The notes: generated by a model not told the origin, from the sequence alone. A stretch of DNA of 64,000 bases from Pedobacter sp. KBW06 (GCF_003852525.1 NZ_QAJL01000003.1:1454059-1518058); one strand, 5' to 3'; counted from the first letter of the stretch, positions 26,577 through 35,631 are shown. A program made the numbers and translations.

Positions 26577-28778
26577 ATGTCTCCTATTTTCTCTTTCGGC
26601 AGGTTTCCTTTTTACAAACAACCAGATGCAATGGACTGCGGACCAGTCTGCCTGAAAATCGTTACGGAGTACTATGGAAAAACCTTTCCACTGGCGCATT
26701 TCCGGAAATTATGCAGTATCGGAAAACAGGGAACCACTATGGCCAATATGATCGCCGCTTCGAAATCATTGGGATTTAAGACCCTCGCCGCAGAATTGCC
26801 CTATCTCCAGTTGCGAAACAAAGTACCCCTCCCCTGTATCCTGCACTGGGAAAAAGAACATTATGTGGTTTTATACCGCATTACCGATAAATACGCCTGG
26901 TTATCCGACCCTGCAATGACTGGCAGGCTAAAAGTCAAAACCAAAGATTTTATCCAATCCTGGCAAATCGAAGAAGGAAGTGACCTGGGCAGGGCTTTAC
27001 TGCTGGAAACAACTCCGGTCTTTCAGGAGCAGCAAAGCGTAGCAGAAAAACCGGCCTCCTTATGGTCCCTGCTCCCCTACCTCAGATTACATCGCAAAAG
27101 CTTAATTCCGATCGGCCTGAGCCTCATCCTGGCCAGTGTTTTTTCTTTAATCATTCCTTTACTCACACAGCTGATTGTCGACAAAGGAATCAACGGAAAA
27201 AACACCAATCTGCTGTTCCTGATTTGTATCGGGCAGCTGATGTTGTTTTCGGGACGAATGCTGATGGATTTCCTCCGGGCGCGCCTCCTGTTCAGATTGG
27301 GAGCAAGAACAAGCATCACCCTGTTGAAAGAATTTCTGGCGAAGCTGATGCAATTGCCTTTCTCCTTTTTTGACAACCGGCAGGCAGGCGATAACATGCA
27401 AAGGGTAAACGACAATCAGCGTGTCGAAGAGTTTTTAACAAATTCGCTGATCAGTTTTATCCTCTCCCTGATTACCCTCGTTGTGCTTGGTGGCGTATTG
27501 TGTTATTATAACTGGCAAATCTTTTTAATCTTCCTCGCCGGCGCCAGCCTGAGCGTCCTCTGGTCAAATTCATTTAAACAAAAAAGAAAGCTCATCGACC
27601 AGAAGAAATTTAAAGTACTCTCGGCAAACCAACAGCTTTTGCTGGAGATTTTTTATGCGATGCAGGAAATTAAGCTGACCGGAAGTGAAAAGGAAAAACA
27701 ACAATTGTGGGAAGGCCTGCAGGACCGTTCCTATGGCTTAAAACTTGAGGCCCTGCAGCTGGATCAGCTGATGCAGGGGATTGGCTACTTCATTAATGAG
27801 GTCAAAAATGTATTGATCACCTATGCCGCCGCTATGCTCGTGATCAACAATGAGGTGACCTTAGGTGGCATGCTTGCCATCACCTATATCTGCGGACAAC
27901 TCAATACGCCAATCACACAACTGGTAGAATTTGCCAGGGTTTCCCAGAATACAAAATTCAGCCTGCAGCGCATGGCTGAGGTGCAGCAGGAAATTCCGGA
28001 GGATTTTGGACTTATAGCGCAACCCATCCCTTCAAAACCAGAAGATATCCTCTTAAAACAAGTCAGCTTTCAATACGGAAATCCACAGGCCCCATTTGTC
28101 TTAAAAAATCTGGACTTATTGATCCCCGCAGGAAAAGTGACCGCCATCGTAGGCATGAGCGGAAGCGGGAAAACAACCCTCATTAAACTCTTGCTAAAGT
28201 TCTATCAGGCCAGCAAAGGCTCCATCAATATAGGAAACCGGTCTATAGATCAGGTCCAGGCCAGGGCCTGGAGGGCGGCCTGTGGCGTAGTGATGCAGGA
28301 CGGATATATTTTTATGGATACGATTGCCAATAATATATACGCAGGTGCACTTGTCAAAAATGAAAAAAGGCTTCATGAGGTCGCCGGAATGGCAAACATG
28401 CATGATTTTTTTAGCGCCATGCCTTTTGGTTATCAGACTGTGGTAGGAAAAGACGGATATGGCTTAAGTGAAGGACAGAAACAACGTTTGCTGATTGCCA
28501 GGCTGATTTATAGAAATCCTGCTTATGTTTTTCTGGACGAGGCAACCAATGCACTGGATGCACACAATGAATTGTCTATCGTCAATAACCTGAATGAGTT
28601 TTTCAAAGGCAAAACAGTGCTGATCGTGGCACACCGGCTGAGTACCGTAAAAAATGCAGATCAGATTGTGGTACTGAATCAGGGCGAACTCGTTGAAAAA
28701 GGCACACATCAGGAATTGATCCAACTGAAAGGAAGCTATTACCACCTGATCAAAAATCAGCTTGAGTTAAGTAAATAA
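26577..28778 (+). CDS. C39 peptidase-containing ABC transporter (LanT type)
   Basis: 733-residue bacteriocin processing and export transporter. The C39 peptidase at the front has Cys21 (DAMDCGPVCL), His95 (EHYVVLY) and Asp111 (SDPA), which cuts after GG in leader peptides. Six helices follow (about 165-440), then an ATPase with Walker A GMSGSGKTT, signature LSEGQKQRL (Glu for Gly, LSEGQ) and Walker B FLDEATNALD. It is the first gene of the lanthipeptide operon. The frame opens upstream with a TTG, but ATG 26577 begins directly before the peptidase domain. Its substrate is probably the GG-leader precursor at 34398-34589. Confidence 0.94.
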   Translation: MSPIFSFGRFPFYKQPDAMDCGPVCLKIVTEYYGKTFPLAHFRKLCSIGKQGTTMANMIAASKSLGFKTLAAELPYLQLRNKVPLPCILHWEKEHYVVLYRITDKYAWLSDPAMTGRLKVKTKDFIQSWQIEEGSDLGRALLLETTPVFQEQQSVAEKPASLWSLLPYLRLHRKSLIPIGLSLILASVFSLIIPLLTQLIVDKGINGKNTNLLFLICIGQLMLFSGRMLMDFLRARLLFRLGARTSITLLKEFLAKLMQLPFSFFDNRQAGDNMQRVNDNQRVEEFLTNSLISFILSLITLVVLGGVLCYYNWQIFLIFLAGASLSVLWSNSFKQKRKLIDQKKFKVLSANQQLLLEIFYAMQEIKLTGSEKEKQQLWEGLQDRSYGLKLEALQLDQLMQGIGYFINEVKNVLITYAAAMLVINNEVTLGGMLAITYICGQLNTPITQLVEFARVSQNTKFSLQRMAEVQQEIPEDFGLIAQPIPSKPEDILLKQVSFQYGNPQAPFVLKNLDLLIPAGKVTAIVGMSGSGKTTLIKLLLKFYQASKGSINIGNRSIDQVQARAWRAACGVVMQDGYIFMDTIANNIYAGALVKNEKRLHEVAGMANMHDFFSAMPFGYQTVVGKDGYGLSEGQKQRLLIARLIYRNPAYVFLDEATNALDAHNELSIVNNLNEFFKGKTVLIVAHRLSTVKNADQIVVLNQGELVEKGTHQELIQLKGSYYHLIKNQLELSK

Positions 28779-28806
28779 TCCAATTTAAGACAAAACCCGA
28801 ACACAA

Positions 28807-31497
28807 ATGAGCATTGAAATATTCCCACATTCCTTAGTTAGATATGCTGGTATGGATTACCGGACTTTTGATGGTTTTAAATTTGGAGGGACCACAGACA
28901 TTCTGCAAAAACACCAGCAAATCATTGCTGAAAAAGCAAAATTAAAGCTATTGATCTGTGATCAGTTGTACGATTTAATTACGGCACAGACAAATGACGA
29001 AAACAGACTGATCCTGATCAGGCTGAAACGACAGATTTATAACGATAAAAAAATAGTCCTCCAAAAGCTGGAGGATTCAGCCGTGTTATTCCCTGTTGAA
29101 TTGGCTTTAGCACTCAAACGTTACCTCTATCTTGAGCAATCGATCACCAATTTCCATGATGCAAACCGAACAAACTTTCAGCATCAGCTGATTGGACAAC
29201 ATCGAAAACTTCAGGAGCTGGCCTTAGATCCGTCCTTACAAAACGGGCTCCTCTTATCCAGCCCTGTTTTACTGGAACAGCTTCCGGGATATCAAAAAAG
29301 CGCGGCGGAGGCTTTTCGCCAGAAGGAACACAGGATTAGTTTTAGTTTGCTCCGTTACCTGACGAGGATGTGTTTTAAGACCTCTCCTTTCAGCACCTTT
29401 ACTTACACAGGGATCATGCGGCTGTCTGAAAAACAACAATTGGTACCGGAGTCATCCTCCAAAGTCATTGATCATAAAATCAGGCTCAACAACGGCTTGT
29501 TTGAATATTTAAAATCAGTACTGATCCATCATCCCCGGATCAATGAATTGATGAAGGTCAAACTCAATAAGACTGCAACAATCAGGGAAGAAAAGATCCA
29601 TTTCCTGATCAACTTTAACAATATAGAATCCTTCCAGCAATTGCCTGCAACGGGATTACAGCTGTTGGTGTTTCATTATTTAAAACAGGAGAAACAAATA
29701 CCCAGTTTAGCTCAGTTGACAGAGAAGGTATCGGAGGCTGTAGAAAATGCCGGTACCGGCACCATCAAAGCTTATTTGTTTAAGCTCATTGCTGCAGGAT
29801 TATTGGAACTGGGAATGGAAACCTCCGGCATCAATCCCAAATGGGATGAACAGTTATTGAAATTCTTTCAGGAGATGGATACACAGGATGCAGATGTCAG
29901 GTTGCTTACCGGGTTGTTTGAACAATTACAGGAACACAAATCGGGGTATTCAAAAGGAAATACGGCGGCAAGACGGGCTGTTCTGGAAGCTGCAGAACAT
30001 CAGCTGGCGACAGTTTTAAAAACCTTACAGGCTTCGGCCGGACTAACGGCTCCTTCAACTGCAATTGCCCCCCCTTCCGAATCCAGTCCACTTGCTGCAT
30101 TTGAAACCATAAATTTTAAACCCCATCATTTTTCCGGCAGGCAGCTATTTTATGAAGATTGTTATACGGCTGAACCGGAGTTTTTAAACGAAAGCCTGAT
30201 CAAAGAATTCACAGACAAAGCAGATCAGTTACTGAACCACCTGAGCCCGCTTGATCTGCTAAAAAATGAACGTCAGAAAATGACACTTTTTTTCCGGGAA
30301 CACTACCCTGAAAACGCAGTGGTTAAAGTCGCCGATTTTTACCATGCCTATTATTTTCATGTAAAAAAACCAGAGAAGGAAAATCCGGCAGCATCAACTT
30401 CCCTGAACCCCGGCGACTGGGAAAAAGCGGTAAGCAGGAAACTGGCAGAGCTGACCGCGGACCAACCGGATTTCATCGACCTGGACCATCAATTTTTTGA
30501 ACCCTTCTCAAATCCAAAGCCTGTCAATCATCAATACTCCAGGGCATTGTTTGTTCAGTTTTATCCTAAAAAACAGTCTGGTCATCCGAAAGGTCCGGAA
30601 GGAATTTGCGGGGTCATCAATTCCGTTCTGCCGGGCATGGGCAAAGTAAGCGGCCGATTTTTGCCTTTATTCTCCCCTGATGTCAGTGCTGACTTTCTCC
30701 GTTACAACTCAGCGCTTCATCCGGAAATGCTCAAAGCAGAGATCAATGATGCTTCCAGTTTCAATGCGAATATACATCCTCCCCTGCTTGATTATGAACT
30801 TGCTTTACCCGGAGGAAACAAGAGTTATCCGGAACATCAGCAAATGCAGATCGATGACCTGCTGCTCAGCTTTGATGAAAAAACAAATTTCCTAAAACTC
30901 AGTTACGGAGAAAAACAGGTTTACACCTATGACTTGTGCCTGGAATCATTTTATAACCGTTCCAATTTATACCAGCTGATGGCTCATTTTAATGAAGAAG
31001 AAAAGCTCTTTCTTCCGCCATTTATCAGCCTGGTAGATACGCATTACCTGAAAGCTGAAGAGGAACAGCCCGGAGAAATCCTCTCTCTTCCAAGGATCAC
31101 CTATGAGAAAACAGTAGTTATCCGAAGAAAAACCTGGCGTATAAAAACGGATTCCATACCAGCACAGCGGCCAGGGGAATCAGATTACGACTATTTCATC
31201 CGGATCAACGACTGGCGCTTCGGTCATAAACTTCCGGCCAACATCTTCCTGTTTTTAAGAAAGAGATCCTTTTTCATCAAACCTTCCGCTCAAAAGAACA
31301 CAAAAAAAGAAGGATTGAACGATGATTACAAGCCCCAGTTTATTGCTTTCGAACAGCCGCTGCTGATCGAATTGTTTAAGCGCTTACTGGCCAGGGCCGG
31401 AGATTATGTGGTCATAGAAGAAATGCTCCCCGGGCTCCCTTCCGAAAACCAATCTGAACCGATCAAAGAATACCTCCTGCAATGGTACAAATATTAA
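28807..31497 (+). CDS. Lantibiotic dehydratase, glutamylation part (split LanB, N-terminal)
   Basis: 896-residue class I lanthipeptide dehydratase component that transfers glutamate from glutamyl-tRNA to Ser/Thr of the precursor. The N-terminal signature FSLLRYLTRMCFKTSPFSTF, with the CFKTSPFST core, is that of LanB glutamylation domains. It lacks the elimination domain, which is a separate gene 3 bases downstream. At 896 residues it is longer than the glutamylation part of fused LanB (about 700), with a Ser/Pro-rich linker near residue 415 (AGLTAPSTAIAPPSESSP). Split LanB is seen in thiopeptide and some Bacteroidota lanthipeptide clusters. Confidence 0.93.
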   Translation: MSIEIFPHSLVRYAGMDYRTFDGFKFGGTTDILQKHQQIIAEKAKLKLLICDQLYDLITAQTNDENRLILIRLKRQIYNDKKIVLQKLEDSAVLFPVELALALKRYLYLEQSITNFHDANRTNFQHQLIGQHRKLQELALDPSLQNGLLLSSPVLLEQLPGYQKSAAEAFRQKEHRISFSLLRYLTRMCFKTSPFSTFTYTGIMRLSEKQQLVPESSSKVIDHKIRLNNGLFEYLKSVLIHHPRINELMKVKLNKTATIREEKIHFLINFNNIESFQQLPATGLQLLVFHYLKQEKQIPSLAQLTEKVSEAVENAGTGTIKAYLFKLIAAGLLELGMETSGINPKWDEQLLKFFQEMDTQDADVRLLTGLFEQLQEHKSGYSKGNTAARRAVLEAAEHQLATVLKTLQASAGLTAPSTAIAPPSESSPLAAFETINFKPHHFSGRQLFYEDCYTAEPEFLNESLIKEFTDKADQLLNHLSPLDLLKNERQKMTLFFREHYPENAVVKVADFYHAYYFHVKKPEKENPAASTSLNPGDWEKAVSRKLAELTADQPDFIDLDHQFFEPFSNPKPVNHQYSRALFVQFYPKKQSGHPKGPEGICGVINSVLPGMGKVSGRFLPLFSPDVSADFLRYNSALHPEMLKAEINDASSFNANIHPPLLDYELALPGGNKSYPEHQQMQIDDLLLSFDEKTNFLKLSYGEKQVYTYDLCLESFYNRSNLYQLMAHFNEEEKLFLPPFISLVDTHYLKAEEEQPGEILSLPRITYEKTVVIRRKTWRIKTDSIPAQRPGESDYDYFIRINDWRFGHKLPANIFLFLRKRSFFIKPSAQKNTKKEGLNDDYKPQFIAFEQPLLIELFKRLLARAGDYVVIEEMLPGLPSENQSEPIKEYLLQWYKY

Positions 31498-31500
31498 ACT

Positions 31501-32388
31501 ATGGAAACTAAATGGTTTGCGGTATACCTGTTTTATCCTGGTGATCTGGACCTGATGTTAAATCAGCTGGTTCAACCTTTTATACATGATTTTTTCAAAG
31601 AAGGATCAGCGGAAACCTACTTCTTTATCCGATACCGGGAAAATGGAAGTCACATCAGGTTGAGGATGAAGGTCCTTCCTGAAACGCAGGCAATGCTGGA
31701 ATTGGAAATAAATCAGCGGGCAGCCGGATTTTTCGTCCGGTACCCGGAGTTAACGCTCCCTCAGGACTTAGCAGCGACAACTGCCCCACCCGGTCATAAA
31801 GTGGTTTACAGCAGCTATGAACCCGAAATAAAACGCTATGGAAACCTGCAAAGTATGCCATGGGCAGAGACACATTTCTGCAGGTCTTCTGTCTTCATTT
31901 TAGATTGGATCAAATCGAGAAAAACCGGGGCTTCAGTATTGGTTCAGGCCCTAAGCATGCACCTGATTTTATTGTATGCAACCGGCTGGGAATTCTCCCG
32001 CCTGCTTCAGGTATGCGATGTCTTTATCAATGGCTGGCTTCCAAGGTTATACGACCCGAATGAAGATCCTGTTCAGGAAAGCGCATTCTGGCTGAAGCAA
32101 TTTGAATTGTCTTTTTCGCCTGCGAAAACGCAGACCTTAATCGCTTCGAAAAGTTTTTGGGAATCCATGACCGAGGATGCTGCAAGTGATAAAATCAGCC
32201 GGTATACACATGAAAACAAATCAATTATGAAAAATTATCTGTCTGCGGGATTTGAGGAAACAAAGCTGACAGAGATCGTTACCAGTATGATGCACATGAA
32301 CAATAACCGCCTTGGCATCTCCAATTACGAAGAGGCTTATGGTGCTTATTGCCTGCGCCAGTCGCTGGACTTTATTGCCCAATCTTAA
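31501..32388 (+). CDS. Thiopeptide-type LanB elimination protein (split LanB, C-terminal)
   Basis: 295-residue protein of the SpaB_C/thiopeptide-type bacteriocin biosynthesis family, which removes glutamate to leave dehydroalanine or dehydrobutyrine. Signatures are WFAVYLFYPGDLDLML at the start, FFIRYRENGSHIRLRMKV (Arg/His active-site strand) and YEPEIKRYGN with the typical Tyr-Glu-Pro-Glu motif. The C-terminal half has the helical SYEEAY-like ending. It starts 3 bases after the glutamylation gene and should work with it. The stop overlaps in time with the LanC start, 10 bases downstream. Confidence 0.93.
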   Translation: METKWFAVYLFYPGDLDLMLNQLVQPFIHDFFKEGSAETYFFIRYRENGSHIRLRMKVLPETQAMLELEINQRAAGFFVRYPELTLPQDLAATTAPPGHKVVYSSYEPEIKRYGNLQSMPWAETHFCRSSVFILDWIKSRKTGASVLVQALSMHLILLYATGWEFSRLLQVCDVFINGWLPRLYDPNEDPVQESAFWLKQFELSFSPAKTQTLIASKSFWESMTEDAASDKISRYTHENKSIMKNYLSAGFEETKLTEIVTSMMHMNNNRLGISNYEEAYGAYCLRQSLDFIAQS

Positions 32389-32398
32389 TCTCTATTAC

Positions 32399-34345
32399 AT
32401 GTCTCTATTTCATCCGGCACAAACCGAAAAGATAAACGAACAACTTCAAGGCCTCAATAAGGAGCTGCTGTCTGCTGCTGTCAGAGACGATGCCGGTCTG
32501 TATTGGCCAGGTCCCTATTACGAAAGTACCGGTCAGCTTTCCTTTAAAACAACAGCAGATATCTTCAATGGCAGCAGTGGAATTGCCCTGTATTTTCTTG
32601 CTCTTTTTGAATATTCCGGCAGAAAAGAAGATTTACAAATCGCGGAAGACATCGTGAGCAGGACCCTGAAATCTGAGGAACTGCTAAAACCCCGTTCCTT
32701 TGGCTTTTATACCGGCCTTACAGGTGTCATCTATACCTGTATCCGGCTCTATGAGCTGAACAGGAAGAAAGAATACCTGGATACTGCCCTGGATCTGAGC
32801 CTAAGCAATCAGAAAAACATCATTGAGCATACCGCAAAAGCCGACTTATTGAGCGGATACTCAGGAAGCCTCTTTGTATTTACCTTACTCTATCATCACC
32901 TCCGCTCGGCTGCAATCTTGGCTATGATTCAGCAGATTGTGGACAGACTTGTGCAGGAAGCAAGGATTTCTGAAACAGGACTAAAATGGGATTACAACAG
33001 GTCGAAATCTGCATTCGACAGCCTGGCAGGTTTTTCCCATGGGGCCTCCGGGATTGCCTATTCGCTGATGCAGGTAGGAAATTATTTTAAGAACGAGGGG
33101 CTGATCTATCTTGCAGAGCAGGCCTTACAATATGAAATGCAGTATTTCCATCAGGAATCGGACAACTGGCTGGATTTGCGGTTGGGGAGTTACAGGTTGG
33201 GCCTGCCCGATGCTTATAAATGGGACCTGAACCTCTTTCTACCGGAAATGAAAGAGGTCAATTCCTGGGCACATGGTGCTGCCGGAATCGGATTATCCAG
33301 GTTGTATGCCTGGAAAATCAGCAAAAACCCGGTTTACTTTGCACAGTGTAAGGCCGCGCTTAACAGGTGCCTTTCCGATTTGAAAAAGATGGACAGAACA
33401 GATTTCAGCTTATGCAGCGGCTATTCGGGCATGATCCCTTTTCTTTTAAAATTTCAGGAGCTGAGCAAAAAAGAGCTCAGCAATGAAATCTGGTCTGTTA
33501 TTGAGCAGGCGAGCCTTCAATATGAAACGACAGGCAGTTACAATACTTATATTTCTGCCAGTCCGCTTGATTTCGGCCTCCTGTCGGGAAAAGCGGGAAT
33601 AGGTTATATGCTTTTACAGTTGCTAAATCCGGAAATGGATAATGCCGTTTATCCGGCTTTACCAGTTGCCCATGATGCTGTACCTGCTACTATTGGCCCG
33701 GATAAAAGGGCCATACAGCAAGGGATTTTTTCAGTGCATTATCCCAAAACAATTCAATTGCTAAATCTTTATGAACCCGGTTTTACTGAAACGCTTCATG
33801 CAGACGACCTCCGGGAATTTGAAGGAAAGATAAATCAGAAAATCAACCTGCTGTCTGCTTCCAAAGGCTGGGAGTTGATGGAAGTCTTTAAATTTGAAAA
33901 AACAAGGACCAGCTGCTGGAAGATACACAAAGGATATTTGTGTTACGCGAAGAAAAATGAATTCATCAGAAATCAGAATAAGCAGTTGCTGTTCAGCACG
34001 GATGAAGTACTGCTGGACTTAAAGCTAGGTTTATCTGATCATGTCAGGTTCTATCCCATCGCCTCCAGACTCAGGAAAATCATGGAATTAAAACAAAGTG
34101 ATTACGCGGCATTGTTCCTCTCTGAGGAATCAGGACTCCATACAATTTACATTGGTCAGCTTCCTACATTAATCCTAAGCCATCTGCATAAAGCACTGAG
34201 CAGCGGAAGGAAACTGATGGATTCAATTCTGGATGATCTTCTGCAGCAGGACCAATGGACAATGGAACATGAGGCCTTAAAACAAAGGCTTCTCCTGCAA
34301 ATCAGGTCGCTCATCCGGAATGGAATACTAAGTGTTAAAGCCTAA
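32399..34345 (+). CDS. LanC-like protein lacking zinc ligands, with C-terminal extension
   Basis: 648-residue protein. Residues about 20-430 form a LanC-type alpha/alpha toroid with the recurring G-x-x-G motifs: GFSHGASGIA (His214), SWAHGAAGIGLSRL, LCSGYSGM and GLLSGKAGIGYMLL. Active lanthionine cyclases have Cys in SWC and Cys-His in CHG as zinc ligands; here Ala291 replaces the first Cys and Ser340 the His, leaving only Cys339. Zinc-dependent cyclisation by the usual mechanism is therefore doubtful. The extra ~210 residues at the C-terminus are not part of LanC; the end (LLLQIRSLIRNGIL) looks like a winged-helix or RRE-type fold. ATG 32399 is chosen since the frame upstream overlaps the LanB gene. 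Confidence 0.88.
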   Translation: MSLFHPAQTEKINEQLQGLNKELLSAAVRDDAGLYWPGPYYESTGQLSFKTTADIFNGSSGIALYFLALFEYSGRKEDLQIAEDIVSRTLKSEELLKPRSFGFYTGLTGVIYTCIRLYELNRKKEYLDTALDLSLSNQKNIIEHTAKADLLSGYSGSLFVFTLLYHHLRSAAILAMIQQIVDRLVQEARISETGLKWDYNRSKSAFDSLAGFSHGASGIAYSLMQVGNYFKNEGLIYLAEQALQYEMQYFHQESDNWLDLRLGSYRLGLPDAYKWDLNLFLPEMKEVNSWAHGAAGIGLSRLYAWKISKNPVYFAQCKAALNRCLSDLKKMDRTDFSLCSGYSGMIPFLLKFQELSKKELSNEIWSVIEQASLQYETTGSYNTYISASPLDFGLLSGKAGIGYMLLQLLNPEMDNAVYPALPVAHDAVPATIGPDKRAIQQGIFSVHYPKTIQLLNLYEPGFTETLHADDLREFEGKINQKINLLSASKGWELMEVFKFEKTRTSCWKIHKGYLCYAKKNEFIRNQNKQLLFSTDEVLLDLKLGLSDHVRFYPIASRLRKIMELKQSDYAALFLSEESGLHTIYIGQLPTLILSHLHKALSSGRKLMDSILDDLLQQDQWTMEHEALKQRLLLQIRSLIRNGILSVKA

Positions 34346-34349
34346 GTAA

Positions 34350-34380
34350 GGGAAGTCAGCAAAACTGACCTCCCTTGTTT
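34350..34380. terminator. Terminator of the lanthipeptide operon
   Basis: Arms GGGAAGTCAG (34350-34359) and CTGACCTCCC (34365-34374), loop CAAAA, one mismatch, then TTGTTT. It follows the LanC-like stop by 4 bases and also faces the convergent precursor gene. In minus-strand RNA the mismatch becomes a G-U pair. Confidence 0.7.
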
Positions 34381-34397
34381 TATATGTTGCTATAGAA

Positions 34398-34589
34398 CTA
34401 GCAGATTACAGTAGTACATTTAACCGGATCCGCATGGTGGTCATCTGTAGGTTCAGTATGAGTTGGCTCAGAAACGTTACCCAAACCACCCGATAGGCGA
34501 CTGGCAACTTCTGTATCAATACTGGTCACAAAGCTCTCTAATTGAAGGTCTTCAAGATTTAACTTGATTTTATCCATTGAATTGTTCAT
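34398..34589 (-). CDS. Lanthipeptide precursor, 63 aa
   Basis: Small peptide with leader and core. The leader has LNLEDLQLESFVTSI, close to leaders of pinensin-like class I lanthipeptides of Bacteroidota, and ends RLSGG (Gly34-Gly35), a double-glycine site for the C39 transporter. The 28-residue core runs LGNVSEPTHTEPTDD then HHADPVKCTTVIC: two Cys (58 and 63) and one Ser plus five Thr that LanB could dehydrate. The core is acidic and His-rich at its centre. It is the only such gene found here, transcribed toward the modification operon. Met1 (34589) or Met5 (34577) may be the start. Confidence 0.85.
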   Translation of the reverse strand: MNNSMDKIKLNLEDLQLESFVTSIDTEVASRLSGGLGNVSEPTHTEPTDDHHADPVKCTTVIC

Positions 34590-34670
34590 ATGTAATAATT
34601 TTAAGAATGATGCCTACTGTGGTATCGGGTTTTTGGCTATCCCCGGTTGCAACAGGACTAAGTTAGCTAT

Positions 34671-34687
34671 TTGCAACAAAGTTGCAA
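34671..34687. promoter_or_regulatory. Lanthipeptide cluster operator site III
   Basis: Perfect palindrome TTGCAAC-AAA-GTTGCAA upstream of the precursor gene. On the minus strand its centre reads CAACTTTG, a possible -7 box with a leader of about 80 bases to ATG 34589. Another TTGCAAC half site lies at 34647-34653 in the leader. The same motif occurs twice at the divergent promoter (26512-26559). Confidence 0.7.
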
Positions 34688-34868
34688 AACTTATTTAACT
34701 ATTTTTTTTCCTCTCTTTTTTATGCTAATCTGCCGGGGTCTGGCAGCCTTTATCTGCAGCTAAAATTAAAATCAATACATAAAAACATATAGATATCTAT
34801 AAATCATGACATCTATTATTTCAGAAGGATAAAATCTGCCATTCTATTTTATTTCCACCTAAAATAAA

Positions 34869-34917
34869 ATACTCCCGGTTCAATACTGCAATTATTGCCC
34901 TATTAAACCGGGAGTAT
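34869..34917 (-). terminator. Terminator of the alpha/beta hydrolase gene
   Basis: Perfect 12-bp arms ATACTCCCGGTT (34869-34880) and AACCGGGAGTAT (34906-34917) with a small inner GCAAT hairpin, then TTTTATTTT on the minus strand. The rest of the gap 34590-34935 holds operator site III and AT-rich sequence; no further gene was seen. Confidence 0.85.
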
Positions 34918-34935
34918 CAACTCTTAATTTTTTAT

Positions 34936-35631
34936 TTAGCTCAGCGCTACTGCAGCCTCCAGTATCAGTGCGGTCACCTCCTTAGGATGGGAAGCCAATG
35001 AAGCATGACTTGCATCCAGATGAATGATTTTTTTCGCGTTGATGTGTTCTGCCATTTCCTGTTCCGTTTGCGGCGGAATCATATGGTCATGGTCTGAAAC
35101 CTGATACCAACTTGGTTTACTTTTCCATGCCGGTTTAGTGGTTTGATCAGAAAATCCGCTTCCATGAATCGGCTTCTGAGATAAAGACATCACCAATGCT
35201 TCATCTTCGTTCAAATCCTGGCAGAAAGACCGATGAAACTCATCATATTTAATCCATAAAAAACCCTGACTATCCGGGTAGATGCCCGCAGCACCCTTTG
35301 GCGCTTCTCTTCTTCCAAAAATGCTGCCGAGGCTATCGCCTTCGTCGGGAGCAAAGGCGGCGATAAACACCAGGCCTTTTACTTTTTCATGGTTTCCAGC
35401 GCCCGTGATTACCGCCCCTCCATAGGAATGGCCGACCAGTAAAACATCACCTTCCTGGGCATCAATCAGGTCCCTGGTTTTGTTGATGTCATCCTGTAGG
35501 GAAGTCAATGGGTTTTGAACTGCTCTTACTTTGTAACCTTCTTTGCTTAAGGCAGGAATAACATGCCTCCAATGTGATCCATCACCCCATGCTCCATGAA
35601 CCAGGATAATTGTTAAATTTTTGTTACTCAT
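34936..35631 (-). CDS. Alpha/beta hydrolase
   Basis: 231-residue esterase-like hydrolase of the EstC/salicylate-esterase type. HGAWGDGSHW forms the oxyanion loop, the nucleophile Ser is in VGHSYGGAV, and the last His in DASHASLASHP with Asp in the DHDHMIP region complete the triad. No signal peptide, so cytoplasmic. It is next to the lanthipeptide cluster but has its own terminator and no copy of the operator, so it is probably not part of it. Substrate unknown. Confidence 0.92.
   Translation of the reverse strand: MSNKNLTIILVHGAWGDGSHWRHVIPALSKEGYKVRAVQNPLTSLQDDINKTRDLIDAQEGDVLLVGHSYGGAVITGAGNHEKVKGLVFIAAFAPDEGDSLGSIFGRREAPKGAAGIYPDSQGFLWIKYDEFHRSFCQDLNEDEALVMSLSQKPIHGSGFSDQTTKPAWKSKPSWYQVSDHDHMIPPQTEQEMAEHINAKKIIHLDASHASLASHPKEVTALILEAAVALS

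Noticed and set aside
34936..35631. Alpha/beta hydrolase as a lanthipeptide tailoring gene
   Set aside because: Separate promoter and terminator, no operator motif, and a common housekeeping type of hydrolase.
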